Origin: Micromonospora gifhornensis | GTDB lineage: Bacteria; Actinomycetota; Actinomycetes; Mycobacteriales; Micromonosporaceae | Direction: 5' to 3' | Assembly (NCBI RefSeq): GCF_016863515.1 | Contig: NZ_BOPA01000018.1 | Span: 204,842-268,841 of the forward strand | Length of the DNA: 64,000 nt | Shown here: positions 36,984-46,661 of the stretch, one piece after another | Layout: each line of letters starts with the position of its first letter | How positions within the stretch are numbered: position 1 is the stretch's first letter | Translations under genes and position numbers: made by a program | The notes under the pieces: model-generated | The model's database searches: none | The model's input: only the letters and a program-made list of their open reading frames with translations | Told to the model about the DNA's origin: nothing

Positions 36984-37520
36984 TCAGGGGGTGGGTGGGG
37001 TGACCGCGATGATCAGGTGGGCCGGTTCGTCGCTGGCGTTGCGGTAGAGGTGGGCCAGCCGGGAGTCGAAGGTGACCGCCTCGCCGGCGGCCAGCACGTG
37101 CTTCTCGCCGCCGATCTCGGCGACGACCTCGCCGGTGATGACGATGGCGCATTCGGTCGACGGGTGGGCCCAGGGCTCGGCCGAGCTGGCGTCGCCGGGC
37201 GCGAGGTGGGCCTGCAGCACCTCCAGGTCGCCCCGCCCGGGGGTGAGCCGTTCGTAGGTGATCTGGCCGGGGGGCGCGGTCAGTCGGCTGCGGTTGCCGG
37301 CGCGACTCAGATGCACCGCGGGCGCCTCGGGCTCGGAGAACAGCTCGGCGATCGAGGTGTCGAAGACCTGGGCCAGTTTGCGCAGCGTGGACAGGCTCGG
37401 ATCGGTCGCGCCGTTCTCGATCTGGCTGAGCAGCGCGGGGGACACGTCGGCGGCTGTGGCGAGCTGGCGCAGCGTCATGGAGTGCTGCTGCCGAAGATCG
37501 CGGAGCCGATCACCGAGCAT
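36984..37520 (-). CDS. XRE-family regulator with C-terminal cupin
   Basis: A 178-residue regulator. The HTH (about 5-62) contains LRQLATAADVSPALLSQIENG and SLSTLRKLAQVF. The cupin domain (about 105-175) has HPSTECAIVITGEVVAEIG, GEAVTFDSRLAHLYRN, with the expected metal or ligand pocket. Such XRE-cupin proteins sense small molecules and control nearby transport and catabolic genes. It is divergent from the ABC-importer operon starting at 37801, with a perfect 11-bp inverted repeat just upstream of its start. ATG 37520 begins the helix MLGDRLRDLR. Confidence 0.9.
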   Translation of the reverse strand: MLGDRLRDLRQQHSMTLRQLATAADVSPALLSQIENGATDPSLSTLRKLAQVFDTSIAELFSEPEAPAVHLSRAGNRSRLTAPPGQITYERLTPGRGDLEVLQAHLAPGDASSAEPWAHPSTECAIVITGEVVAEIGGEKHVLAAGEAVTFDSRLAHLYRNASDEPAHLIIAVTPPTP

Positions 37521-37553
37521 CTAAACCTCGATCCGATAACAGTGTGACTGAAA

Positions 37554-37597
37554 TTGTTTGACCAAGCTACACGGCCCTGTTTAGGGTGGTCAAACAA
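37554..37597. promoter_or_regulatory. Perfect inverted-repeat operator for the XRE-cupin regulator
   Basis: TTGTTTGACCA (37554-37564) and TGGTCAAACAA (37587-37597) are exact 11-bp inverted repeats, 22 bases apart; a further half-site TTGTTTGGTA lies at 37607-37616. AT-rich surroundings mark the divergent promoters. The spacing (about three helical turns centre to centre) fits two dimers or a looped tetramer. Binding by the adjacent regulator is inferred. The rest of 37598-37800 is untranslated leader with no other clear signal. Confidence 0.7.
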
Positions 37598-37800
37598 GTT
37601 GTGGCGTTGTTTGGTACTGGTAGACACGTCGCGTCCAGGCATGAACCGGACGAAGCAAGTCCGGGCTACATCCAACCCTGAAATGCCGCCCCTGAAAACC
37701 CGAGACATCGCGACCGGAGACACCGGCGTTCACGTCCCAGGTCGTCGACAACCCGCGGCCCACGCGGAAGCGGACCGCCCATACGAAGGTAGGAACAGCA

Positions 37801-39411
37801 ATGTCGGTGTCCCCCCGCCGGCTTCGCGTCGGAGCATCCGCTCTGACGGCGCTGGCCATCATCTCCACCGCCGCCTGCACGGCCGGCGGTGGCGGCGGAA
37901 ACGCGAGCGGTGGCAGCGGCGCCACCACGCTCACCGTCAACACCTCGTTCGTGCTCAAGACCCTCGACCCCGGCCGCGTCTACGAGGCGACCGGCCTCAC
38001 CGCGGTGCACGCCCTCTACGACACCCTGCTCACCTTCGAGGGCTCGGACGTGAGCAAGCCGGTCCCCGCGCTGGCCGAGTCGTACGAGGTCTCGCCGGAC
38101 GCCAAGACCTTCACCTTCAAGCTGCGGCAGGGTGTGAAGTTCTCCGACGGCAGCCCGCTCACCGCCGACGACGTGGTCTTCTCGCTCAACCGGCTGAAGA
38201 ACATCAAGGCCAGCCCGGCGGTCACCGTCAGCGAGTTGAGCGTCAGCAAGACCGACGACAGCACAGTCGTGGTCACCTCGGCGACGGCCAACCCCAACGT
38301 CCCGGTGGTGCTCTCCATGCCCTCCACCGCCGTGATCAACTCCAAGGTCGCCCAGGAGAACGGCGCCAAGGACGGCGAGGACGCCGCCCAGGGCGACACC
38401 GCCCAGCAGTACCTCGACACCAACTCCATCGGCAGCGGCCCGTACGTGCTCAAGTCGTACGAGCCGGAGTCCCAGGTGGTGCTGGAGGCCAACCCCGACT
38501 ACTGGGGCGACAAGCCGAAGTTCGACCGGGTCGTGCTGCGCAACATGGACGTGCAGACCCAGAAGCTGACCATGCAGCGCGCCGAGGCCAACGAGATCTC
38601 GCTGGACATCTCCGGCAAGCTGCTCGAAGGCATGCCGAGCACCCTGCAGACCTCCGGCGTGCAGGACACCGTCTACTTCCTGTTCCTCAACGCCGACCCG
38701 GCCGTCTCCGCGGTGACCGCCGACGTGAAGTTCAACCAGGCGCTGCGGGCCGCCATCGACTACCAGGGCATCGCCGCCCTCTACGGGCAGGGCGCCGCAC
38801 CGGGCGCCGGTCTGGTCGCCCCCGCCTTCCCCGGCGCGCTGCCCGAGGGCGAGGCGTCGACCCGCGACGTGGCCAAGGCCAAGGCGCTGCTCGCCGAGGC
38901 GGGCCTGACCAACCCCAAGGTCAAGTTCAGCTACCCGGCCATCACCTACAAGGGCGTGGACCTCGGCACCGTGGCCACCAAGGTGCAGGGCGACGTCGCC
39001 GAGGCCGGCATCACCCTGGAGCTGAACCCGCAGCCGCTGACCACCTTCCTGGACGAGATGCGCGGCGGGAAGATGGCGATGGGCTTCACCCCGCAGAGCC
39101 TGAACTACCCGGTCGCCGACTCGCTGATCAACAACATGGCCCCCGGACAGCCGACCGCGCTGCGCTCCGGCTGGACCGTGGACCGGGCCGACGCGGCGGT
39201 CGTGGCCGCCGGCAAGAAGGTCACCGAGACCCTCGACCTGGCCGCCCGGGCCACCGCGATGCAGGAGTGGCAGCGACTGATGAACCAGTCCTCGCCGTAC
39301 ATCGTGCTGGCCAGCAACTCCTCCACGGTGGTGGCGACCGCCGACCTGACCGGCGCGGACTACACCGCCGCCGGCTGGCAGGTCGACGTCGCCGCGGTCG
39401 GCCGGAAGTAG
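37801..39411 (+). CDS. ABC importer substrate-binding lipoprotein (SBP_bac_5, DppA/OppA type)
   Basis: A 536-residue lipoprotein. The lipobox STAAC puts the lipid on Cys26, followed by a Gly/Ser-rich tether. The mature part shows family-5 features: LYDTLLTFEG, LAESYEVSPDAKTFTFKLRQGVKF, DDVVFSLNR, GSGPYVLKSYEP and NPDYWG. It would capture a peptide-like or other amphipathic solute and deliver it to the permeases encoded next. It is the first gene of the operon running to 48000. A signature such as this does not fix the substrate; the downstream hydrolases suggest an amide- or ester-containing compound. Confidence 0.93.
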   Translation: MSVSPRRLRVGASALTALAIISTAACTAGGGGGNASGGSGATTLTVNTSFVLKTLDPGRVYEATGLTAVHALYDTLLTFEGSDVSKPVPALAESYEVSPDAKTFTFKLRQGVKFSDGSPLTADDVVFSLNRLKNIKASPAVTVSELSVSKTDDSTVVVTSATANPNVPVVLSMPSTAVINSKVAQENGAKDGEDAAQGDTAQQYLDTNSIGSGPYVLKSYEPESQVVLEANPDYWGDKPKFDRVVLRNMDVQTQKLTMQRAEANEISLDISGKLLEGMPSTLQTSGVQDTVYFLFLNADPAVSAVTADVKFNQALRAAIDYQGIAALYGQGAAPGAGLVAPAFPGALPEGEASTRDVAKAKALLAEAGLTNPKVKFSYPAITYKGVDLGTVATKVQGDVAEAGITLELNPQPLTTFLDEMRGGKMAMGFTPQSLNYPVADSLINNMAPGQPTALRSGWTVDRADAAVVAAGKKVTETLDLAARATAMQEWQRLMNQSSPYIVLASNSSTVVATADLTGADYTAAGWQVDVAAVGRK

Positions 39412-39423
39412 CCGGCAGCACAG

Positions 39424-40515
39424 ATGACGACAGTTCACGACGGGGAGCCGGGCGCGGTCACCACGACCGCGTCCCGGCCCCGGCCGCGCCGCGCGCATCC
39501 GTTGCTGGTCTTCCTGGCCAAGCGGCTGACGATCACCGCCGGTCTGCTGCTGGGCGTCACCGTGGTGACGTTCGCGCTGGTAAACGTGGTCCCCGGCGAC
39601 CCGGTCACGGCGAACCTGTCGGACCAGGCGCTCAACGACCCGGCCACGGTGGCCGCCTTCCGGGAGAAGTGGGGCCTGGACCAGCCGCTCTGGGCGCAGT
39701 ACTTCCAGTACCTGGGCAACCTGCTCACCGGCGACCTGGGCATCTCCCAGCAGACCGGCCGCTCTGTCCTGGACGACCTGGTCCGGTACGTGCCGGCGAC
39801 AATGGAACTGGCCATCCCCACCATGGTGCTGGCGTTGCTGATCGGCACCGGCATCGGCATGCTCGCCGCGGTCCGCAACGGCCGGTTCACCGACCAGCTG
39901 GTCCGCGTCGGCGCCCTGCTGGGCCTGTCCACCCCGCCGTTCTGGCTGTCGCTCGTCGTGCTCTACGTCTTCTTCTACAAACTCGGCCTGGCCCCCAGCG
40001 GCGGTCGGCTCTCCACCGCCTTCAGCCCACCGCCCACGGTCACCGGCATGTACACCGTCGACGCGGCGCTGGCCGGGCAGTGGGATGTCGCCTGGGACGC
40101 CGCCCAGCACCTGGTCCTGCCGGTGCTGGTGCTGACCTCGCTGACCGTGGCGCTGCTGGTGCGCTTCGTCCGCTCCGCCATGCTGGAAGTGCTCCAGCAG
40201 GACTACATCCGCGCCGCGTACGCCAAGGGTCTGCCGGCCCGGGTGGTGCTGCGCCGGCACCTGCTGCGCGCCGGCCTGGTCCCGGTGGTCACCGTCTCCG
40301 GCCTGGCCTTCGCCTCGCTGCTGTCCGGCACGGTGCTGGTGGAGAGCATCTTCGGCTGGCCCGGCCTCGGCCAGTACGCCTACCGCAGCGCCACCGCGCT
40401 GGACCTGCCGTCGATCCTCGGCGTCAGCCTCTTCGTGGCGCTCGTCTACACGCTGGTCAACCTGACCGTCGACCTGCTGTACGGGCTCATCGACCCGAGG
40501 ATCCGCCTGTCATGA
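39424..40515 (+). CDS. ABC importer permease, DppB/OppB type
   Basis: A 363-residue integral membrane subunit. After a 30-residue polar head, the first helix (ITAGLLLGVTVVTFALVNVV) leads to the PGDPV and WGLDQPLWAQYFQYLGNLLTGDLGIS loop typical of DppB, then five further helices. The EAA-like loop DYIRAAYAKGLPARVVLRRHLLRAGLVPVV couples to the ATPases. It begins 12 bases after the binding-protein gene. Confidence 0.93.
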   Translation: MTTVHDGEPGAVTTTASRPRPRRAHPLLVFLAKRLTITAGLLLGVTVVTFALVNVVPGDPVTANLSDQALNDPATVAAFREKWGLDQPLWAQYFQYLGNLLTGDLGISQQTGRSVLDDLVRYVPATMELAIPTMVLALLIGTGIGMLAAVRNGRFTDQLVRVGALLGLSTPPFWLSLVVLYVFFYKLGLAPSGGRLSTAFSPPPTVTGMYTVDAALAGQWDVAWDAAQHLVLPVLVLTSLTVALLVRFVRSAMLEVLQQDYIRAAYAKGLPARVVLRRHLLRAGLVPVVTVSGLAFASLLSGTVLVESIFGWPGLGQYAYRSATALDLPSILGVSLFVALVYTLVNLTVDLLYGLIDPRIRLS

Positions 40516-41426
40516 CCACGATCGCACCCGATCCGGTGGCCCCGGACCCGAAGGTCGACCGGGCGCTGAGCCGACGCCGCTGGCTCGGCCGGCTACGCGG
40601 TGGCAGCACCCGGCCGGTCTGGCGGCAGCCGGTCACCCTGGCGGCCCTGGTCATCCTCGGCGGCTGGCTGCTGGTGGCCATCTTCGCCCCACTGATCGCC
40701 CCCTACGACCCGCTCGCCCAGAGCCCTGACGCGTACGCGTCGCCGTCGGCGGCGCACTGGTTCGGCACCGACTCCCTCGGCCGGGACATCCTCAGCCGGG
40801 TCATCCACGGCGCCCGGCTGTCCATCCCCCTGGCCCTGGCCATCGTCTCGCTCGCCCTGCTGGTCGGTGGACTGCTCGGACTGCTCGCCGGCTACCTCGG
40901 CCGGCTCGCCGACGAGGCGCTGATGCGCCTGACCGACCTGGTGTTCGCCTTCCCGCAGATCATCCTCGCGATGGCGGTCACCGCCGCGTTCGGCCCGAAC
41001 ACCCGCAACGCCGTCCTCGCGCTGGTCATCGTCTCCTGGCCGGTCTACGCCCGGGTCATCCGCAGCGCCGTGATCAGCATGCGCGGCGACGACTACCTCA
41101 ACGCCGCCCGGCTGCTCGGCGTCGGACCGGTCAAGGCGCTGCGCCGCGACGTGCTGCCCAACAGCATCGGCCCGGCGATCGTGCTGGCCACCCTGGAACT
41201 CGGCAACGCGGTGCTGCTGCTGGCCGCGCTCTCCTTCCTCGGCCTGGGTCCCCGCCCACCGGCCGCCGAATGGGGCTCGATGGTCGCCCTCGGCTCCCAG
41301 GACCTGTCGATGTGGTGGGTCAGCGTCTTCCCCGGCCTGGCCATCCTCACCGTCGTGATGGCGTTCAACGTGCTCGGCGACGCGCTGCGCGACCGGCTCG
41401 ACCCCCGCTACGCGAAGGGACGTTAG
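40512..41426 (+). CDS. ABC importer permease, DppC/OppC type
   Basis: A 304-residue membrane subunit. N-terminal helix LVILGGWLLVAIFAPLIAPYDPLAQ, the HWFGTDSLGRDILSRVIHGAR signature of DppC, and the coupling loop DDYLNAARLLGVGPVKALRRDVLPN are all present. ATG 40512 overlaps the DppB stop as ATGA. It pairs with the preceding permease to form the channel. Confidence 0.93.
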   Translation: MTTIAPDPVAPDPKVDRALSRRRWLGRLRGGSTRPVWRQPVTLAALVILGGWLLVAIFAPLIAPYDPLAQSPDAYASPSAAHWFGTDSLGRDILSRVIHGARLSIPLALAIVSLALLVGGLLGLLAGYLGRLADEALMRLTDLVFAFPQIILAMAVTAAFGPNTRNAVLALVIVSWPVYARVIRSAVISMRGDDYLNAARLLGVGPVKALRRDVLPNSIGPAIVLATLELGNAVLLLAALSFLGLGPRPPAAEWGSMVALGSQDLSMWWVSVFPGLAILTVVMAFNVLGDALRDRLDPRYAKGR

Positions 41427-41428
41427 AG

Positions 41429-42409
41429 ATGGCACCGCTGCTCGACGTCGACTCCCTCGCCGTCACCCTGCCCGGCCCGCGCGGCCCGCTGCCGATCCTG
41501 CACGACGTGTCGCTGACCGTGGACGAGGGTGAACTGGTAGGCATCGCGGGGGAGAGCGGCTGCGGCAAGAGCCTCACCGCGCAGACCCTGCTCGGCCTGC
41601 TGCCACCCGGCGCCACCGTGAGCGGATCGGCCCGGTTCGCCGGCACCGACCTGCTCGGCCTGGACCAGCGCGGCTGGCAGCGGGTCCGGGGCGCCGGCAT
41701 CGCCATGGTCTTCCAGGACCCCACCGCCGCCCTGCACCCGATGCTCACCATCGGCCGCCAACTCACCGAACACATGCGGGTGCACCTGCGGATGGACCGC
41801 CGGGCCGCGAACCGGCGGGCGGTGGAACTGCTCGACCAGGTACGCATCCCCGACCCGGAACGGGCCCTGCGCTCCTACCCGCACCAGTTCTCCGGCGGCA
41901 TGCGTCAACGCGCGGCCATCGCCATCGCCCTGGCCGCCCGCCCCCGGCTGCTGATCGCCGACGAACCCACCACCGCCCTCGACGTCACCGTGCAGGCCGG
42001 CATCCTCGCCCTGCTGGACCGGTTGCGCGCCGAGACCGGCCTGGCCGTCGCGTTCATCACCCACGACCTCGGCGTGCTCAGCGCGTTGACCACCCGGGGC
42101 TACGTGTTCTACGCCGGGCGGGTGGTGGAGACCGGACCGACCGGGGAACTGCTCACCGCACCCACCCACCCGTACACCGCCGCGCTGCTCGGCGCCCGCC
42201 CGCACGGCACCCAGGCCGTCGGCACGCTGCGGCCGATCCCCGGCGGCCCACCAGCGCCGGGCCAGGCGCCGCCGGGCTGCCCGTTCCAACCCCGCTGCGG
42301 GTACGCCGAACCGGCCTGCGGCACCAGCCCGCCGCCGCTGACCCCGGCCGGTGAGCACCGGTCGGTGGCCTGCGTGGTCCGTCCACACCTGGAGGTGGCA
42401 GCCCGATGA
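41429..42409 (+). CDS. ABC importer ATPase, DppD/OppD type
   Basis: A 326-residue nucleotide-binding subunit with Walker A GESGCGKS, signature FSGGMRQR and Walker B LLIADEPTTALD. The C-terminal oligopeptide-transporter extension ends in the Cys-rich GCPFQPRCGYAEPACG, which in this family coordinates an iron-sulfur cluster or structural metal. ATG 41429 is two bases after the DppC stop. It powers import together with the next gene product. Confidence 0.93.
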   Translation: MAPLLDVDSLAVTLPGPRGPLPILHDVSLTVDEGELVGIAGESGCGKSLTAQTLLGLLPPGATVSGSARFAGTDLLGLDQRGWQRVRGAGIAMVFQDPTAALHPMLTIGRQLTEHMRVHLRMDRRAANRRAVELLDQVRIPDPERALRSYPHQFSGGMRQRAAIAIALAARPRLLIADEPTTALDVTVQAGILALLDRLRAETGLAVAFITHDLGVLSALTTRGYVFYAGRVVETGPTGELLTAPTHPYTAALLGARPHGTQAVGTLRPIPGGPPAPGQAPPGCPFQPRCGYAEPACGTSPPPLTPAGEHRSVACVVRPHLEVAAR

Positions 42410-43371
42410 GCAGTCTGCTGCGGATCAGCGACGTGCAGGTCGAGTACCGCTCCCGGGGCAACGGTCGGGTCCGCGCGGTCGCCGGGGTCAGCCTGGACGT
42501 GGCACCCGGCCAGATCGTCGGCCTGGTCGGCGAGTCCGGCTGCGGCAAGTCCTCGCTGGCCCGGGTCGCCGTCGGACTGACCCCGCCGAGCGCCGGTGAG
42601 GTCAGCTTCGCCGGCCGCCCGATCACCCCGCTGGGCTGGCGACGTCGACCGGAGACCGAGATCGGTCTGCAGATGGTCTTCCAGAACCCGTACGCCTCGC
42701 TCAACCCCCGGCGCACCATCGGCGCCCAACTGCTCGACGGCGTACCGGCGACGGTCACCGGCGCGGCCCGCAACGCCCGGGTGGTCGAACTGCTCGACCG
42801 GGTCGGCATGCCCGCCGAGGCCGCCGACCGCTACCCGCACCAGTTCTCCGGCGGTCAACGGCAGCGGCTGGCCATCGCCCGCGCCCTCGCCCCACAACCC
42901 CGCATGATCATCGCGGACGAGCCGGTCACCGCCCTGGACGCCTCCTCGCAGGCCCAGGTGGTCAACCTGCTCGTCGGGCTGGTCCGGGAACTCGACATGG
43001 GCATGCTGTTCATCTCCCACGACCTCGCCCTGGTCCACGAGATCGCCGACGTCACCGCCGTGATGTACCTGGGCCGGATCGTGGAGACCGCACCCACCCG
43101 CGAGCTGTGGCGCGACCCGCGTCACCCCTACACCCGGGCGCTCATCGACGCGGTACCGCAGATCGGCCCCACCCCACGGCTGCCCGCCACCCTCGCCGGG
43201 GAGGTGCCCGACCCGGCCAACGCCCCCACCGGCTGCCGGTTCCGGCCCCGCTGCGCCCACGCCTTCGCCCCCTGCGGCGACCAGCCACCCACCCTCGACC
43301 TCGGCGGACGCAGCGCCGCCTGCTGGCTCAACGACCCCGCCACGGCCTCGGCCGCCGTGGCCTCCCACTGA
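42406..43371 (+). CDS. ABC importer ATPase, DppF/OppF type
   Basis: The second ATPase, 321 residues: Walker A GESGCGKS, Q-loop MVFQNPYASLNPR, signature FSGGQRQR, Walker B MIIADEPVTALD, and the C-terminal extension GCRFRPRCAHAFAPCG. ATG 42406 overlaps the preceding stop as ATGA. With DppD it forms the heterodimeric motor. Confidence 0.93.
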   Translation: MSSLLRISDVQVEYRSRGNGRVRAVAGVSLDVAPGQIVGLVGESGCGKSSLARVAVGLTPPSAGEVSFAGRPITPLGWRRRPETEIGLQMVFQNPYASLNPRRTIGAQLLDGVPATVTGAARNARVVELLDRVGMPAEAADRYPHQFSGGQRQRLAIARALAPQPRMIIADEPVTALDASSQAQVVNLLVGLVRELDMGMLFISHDLALVHEIADVTAVMYLGRIVETAPTRELWRDPRHPYTRALIDAVPQIGPTPRLPATLAGEVPDPANAPTGCRFRPRCAHAFAPCGDQPPTLDLGGRSAACWLNDPATASAAVASH

Positions 43372-43381
43372 GGACGTCGAC

Positions 43382-44620
43382 ATGCATCGCGCCACCGAAC
43401 AGGTCCTGGTCAACCTCTCCCTCTACGACGGCGTCGCCGACCACCTCCAGGCCGACCAGGGCATCTGGATCGGCGCCGACGGCATGATCCGCGCCGTCGG
43501 GCCGGTCGACGACGTGCTCGCCGAGGCCGGTGACGTCCCGGTGGTCGACCTGGGCGGCGACGTGGTGATGCCCGGACTGACGAACATGCACGTGCACCTC
43601 TCCCTCGGACTGCCCGGCCACCTCGCCGACGAGGTGCACCGGTCCAACCTGGCCGAACTGGTGCTGCTGATGGCCGACTCGGCCCGGCGCACCCTGCACG
43701 CCGGGGTCACCACCGCCCGGCTGGTCGGCGAGGGCCGCTACGCCGACTTCGCGCTGCGCAAGGGCATCGAGGCCGGCGCGGTGGACGGACCCCGGATCTT
43801 CACCGCTGGGCACGCGCTGTGCTGCACCGGGGGCCACGGCTGGGAGGCCGACGCCCTGGAAGCCGACGGCGCCGACGGGTTCCGGCAGCTCACCCGGGCC
43901 CAGATCCGGGCCGGCGCCGACCTGATCAAGGTGTGCATCTCCGGCGGCATCGCCGGCCAGTACGAGGCGATCGACACCCCGCAACTGCTCGACGACGAGA
44001 TGGCCGCCGTCATCCGGGTCGCCCACGACTGGGGACGCAAGGTCACCGCGCACGCCGGCCCGGCCGACACCGTACGCCGGGCGGTGGAACTGGGTCTGGA
44101 CTGCGTCGAGCACGGCTACGAGCTGACCGACGAGGTCACCCGGCTGATGGCCGAACGGGGCGTCTGGTACGTCCCGACCATCGTGGTCAGCCGCTGCGAA
44201 CAGTTCTTCCGCGACTCCGGGGTGCCCGGCTGGCTGATGGAACGCGCCCTCGGCGCCGGCCCCCGACACTGGGAGAGCCTGCAGCACGCCATCCGCAACG
44301 GCGTGCCGATCGCGTTGGGCAGCGACATGCCGCCGCACGCCGGCTACGACGAGACCACCGCCACCGTGCGGGAGTTGGAGTTCATGGTGGACGCCGGGAT
44401 GCCCGTCGCCGACGCGCTGAAGGCCGCCACCATCCGCCCTGCCGAGTGGCTCGACGCCGACGACAGGCTGGGCAGCATCACCGCCGGCAAGCACGCCGAC
44501 CTGCTGGTGCTGCGCGACGACCCGACCCGGTCGGTCTCCGCCCTGCGGACCCTGCACGTGGTGATGAAGGGCGGCGTCGTCTACCGCGACGACCACGGCC
44601 GGACCCGGGCCCGACGATGA
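43382..44620 (+). CDS. Metal-dependent amidohydrolase (imidazolonepropionase/prolidase-like)
   Basis: A 412-residue amidohydrolase-superfamily enzyme. NMHVH gives His70 and His72, LIKVCISGG the carboxylatable Lys183, AHAG His224, VEHGY His244 and GSDMPPH the catalytic Asp315, so a binuclear centre is complete. The small beta-sandwich around the barrel is built from both termini. The closest broad groups are imidazolonepropionase-like and Xaa-Pro dipeptidase-like amidohydrolases. Sitting directly after the importer (10 bases), it probably cleaves the imported compound or a breakdown product. GAGGACGTCGAC lies before ATG 43382. Confidence 0.9.
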   Translation: MHRATEQVLVNLSLYDGVADHLQADQGIWIGADGMIRAVGPVDDVLAEAGDVPVVDLGGDVVMPGLTNMHVHLSLGLPGHLADEVHRSNLAELVLLMADSARRTLHAGVTTARLVGEGRYADFALRKGIEAGAVDGPRIFTAGHALCCTGGHGWEADALEADGADGFRQLTRAQIRAGADLIKVCISGGIAGQYEAIDTPQLLDDEMAAVIRVAHDWGRKVTAHAGPADTVRRAVELGLDCVEHGYELTDEVTRLMAERGVWYVPTIVVSRCEQFFRDSGVPGWLMERALGAGPRHWESLQHAIRNGVPIALGSDMPPHAGYDETTATVRELEFMVDAGMPVADALKAATIRPAEWLDADDRLGSITAGKHADLLVLRDDPTRSVSALRTLHVVMKGGVVYRDDHGRTRARR

Positions 44621-46269
44621 CCGTGATCAGGGTCGCCGACGACTACCTCGCCGCGCTCGCCGACCTCGACCCGCAGGCCGCCGAGGCGGCCGGGCGTACC
44701 CCCGACTCGCAGCTGGCGGACCTGTCCCCGGAGGCGTTCGACGCCCGCGCGGCCCTGGCCCGGCAGACCGCGGCCGCGGTCGCCTCGGCCACCGCCGACG
44801 GCCCGGCGCAGCGTGCCCTCGCCGGCGCCCTGGCCGAGCGGCTGGCCAGCGAGGTCGCGCTGTACGACGCCGGGTTCACCACCCGGCTGCTCGCCCCGCT
44901 GGCCACCCCGGTCCACCTGGCCCGGCAGGTCTTCGACAACCTGCCCCGGCAGACCGCCGACGACTGGGCCGCCGTCGCCGAGCACCTGCACCGGCTGCCC
45001 GACACCCTCGACCAGTACGCCGCGACGCTGCGCCGATCCGCGCAGCGCGGCCACCTGGTCGCCCGGCGGCAGGTGCTCGTCGTCGCCGAGCAGTGCCAGA
45101 GCTGGACCGCCGGTGACTTCTACGGCCGGCTCGTCGCCGGCTGTCCCGGTGGCCCGCTCGCCGACCGGCTGACCGAAGGAGCCCGGCGCGCCACCGCCGC
45201 CACCGACGCGTTCGCCACGTTCCTGCGCACCGAACTGGCCCCCGCCGCCTCCGAAGTGGACGGTGTCGGACGCGAACTGTACGAGGTCACCTCCCGCGCC
45301 TTCCTCGGCGCCGACGTCGACCTCGACGAGCTGTACGCGTACGGCTGGGCGGAGCTGGTCCGTACCGACGCCGAACTGCACGCCGCGGCGGCCGACTGCG
45401 GCCACCCGGACCCGGCGAGCGCCCGGGCTGCGCTGGACGCCGACCCCGCCGGGCGGGTGCCGGTCGGTCCCGTCCTGGAACAGTGGCTGCGCAAACGCAC
45501 CGCCCTGCTCACCGACCAGCTCGACGGCGTCCACTTCGACATCCCGGCGGCCACCCGTCATGTCGAGTGCCGGATCAGCCCCGCCGCCTCCGGCGTCATG
45601 TACTACACCCCGCCGGACGCGAACCTGACCCGCCCGGGCGGGATCTGGTGGTCGGTGCCGCCGGGGGAGTCGAGCGTGCCGGTGTGGCGGCACGTCGGGA
45701 CGCTCTGCCACGAAGGGCTGCCCGGCCACCACCTGCAACACGCCGTCACCCTGACCACCGCCGAGCTGCACCCCTGGCAGCGCCACCTGTGCCACGTGCA
45801 CGGGTACGCCGAAGGCTGGGCCCACTACGCCGAACGTCTCGCCGACGAGATCGGCCTCTACGCCGGCCCCGGTGAACGCCTCGGCATGCTCGACGGGCAG
45901 ATGTGGCGGGCCGCCCGCGTCGTCATCGACCTCGGCCTGCACCTCGACCTGCCGATCCCGGCCGGCACCGGGTTCACCGACGCCGACCGTTGGACCCCGG
46001 CCGTGGCCGTGGAGCTGCTCACCCGGGTCGCCGGGCTGGACGCCGCGACCGCCCGCTTCGAGGTCGACAGGTACCTCGGCTGGCCGGCGCAGGCCCTGGC
46101 GTTCAAGGTCGGCGCCCGGCTGTGGCAGCAGACCCGCCGCGACGCCGAACGACGCGCCGGCGCCGCATTCGACCGCAAACGGTTCCACCACACCGCGTTG
46201 GCGCTCGGGCCGATGGGCCTGGACCCGCTACGCGCCCGCCTCGCCGAGGCCCTGCCACCCCCGACCTGA
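44617..46269 (+). CDS. DUF885-family metallohydrolase
   Basis: A 550-residue mostly helical protein of the DUF885 family. CHEGLPGHH (His365, Glu366, His371/372) is the H-E-x-x-x-G-H zinc motif, and HGYAEGWAHYAERLADEIG (about 395-413) supplies the third ligand and tight-turn residues. No signal peptide is present although many relatives are secreted or lipoproteins, so this one acts in the cytoplasm. ATG 44617 overlaps the amidohydrolase stop as ATGA. The family is peptidase-like but substrates are poorly defined; context suggests cleavage of the imported solute. Confidence 0.87.
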   Translation: MTVIRVADDYLAALADLDPQAAEAAGRTPDSQLADLSPEAFDARAALARQTAAAVASATADGPAQRALAGALAERLASEVALYDAGFTTRLLAPLATPVHLARQVFDNLPRQTADDWAAVAEHLHRLPDTLDQYAATLRRSAQRGHLVARRQVLVVAEQCQSWTAGDFYGRLVAGCPGGPLADRLTEGARRATAATDAFATFLRTELAPAASEVDGVGRELYEVTSRAFLGADVDLDELYAYGWAELVRTDAELHAAAADCGHPDPASARAALDADPAGRVPVGPVLEQWLRKRTALLTDQLDGVHFDIPAATRHVECRISPAASGVMYYTPPDANLTRPGGIWWSVPPGESSVPVWRHVGTLCHEGLPGHHLQHAVTLTTAELHPWQRHLCHVHGYAEGWAHYAERLADEIGLYAGPGERLGMLDGQMWRAARVVIDLGLHLDLPIPAGTGFTDADRWTPAVAVELLTRVAGLDAATARFEVDRYLGWPAQALAFKVGARLWQQTRRDAERRAGAAFDRKRFHHTALALGPMGLDPLRARLAEALPPPT

Positions 46270-46286
46270 GCACCGGAAGTGACCCG

Positions 46287-46661
46287 ATGAGCATCGACGA
46301 ACTCAGCACCACCATCAGCGACATGTACCGGTCGTTGGGCGACCGGTCGGCGTTCGACGCCCACCTGCACCCCGACCTGACCATCTGGGAGTCCGACGCG
46401 GACGACCTGCTGACCGGCCTGGCCGCCCTGGACGCGCTGCGCGACACCCGGGCCGCCGCCGCGACCGGCCCGGCCCCGGTCAGCGTGGCCCCGGAGCAGG
46501 TACGCGCCGAGAGCTGGGGCGACACCGGCCTGGTCCGCTACGTGCTGCGGGCCCGCTTCGGCGACGACCGCCCGGACGTCTGCTTCCGGGTCACCGACGT
46601 CCTGCGCCGCGACGAGACCGGCTGGCGCATCGTGCACCACCACGCGGAGGCAGTCCGATGA
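46287..46661 (+). CDS. SnoaL/NTF2-like (DUF4440-type) small protein
   Basis: A 124-residue cone-fold protein. ISDMYRSLGDRSAFDAHLHPDLTIWESD is the N-terminal helical hairpin, and WGDTGLVRYVLRARFG, VCFRVTDVLRRDETGWRIVHHHAE are the sheet strands. It lies 17 bases after the DUF885 gene and overlaps the next. A binding or isomerase role in the same pathway is plausible; no catalytic residues can be assigned. Confidence 0.82.
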   Translation: MSIDELSTTISDMYRSLGDRSAFDAHLHPDLTIWESDADDLLTGLAALDALRDTRAAAATGPAPVSVAPEQVRAESWGDTGLVRYVLRARFGDDRPDVCFRVTDVLRRDETGWRIVHHHAEAVR

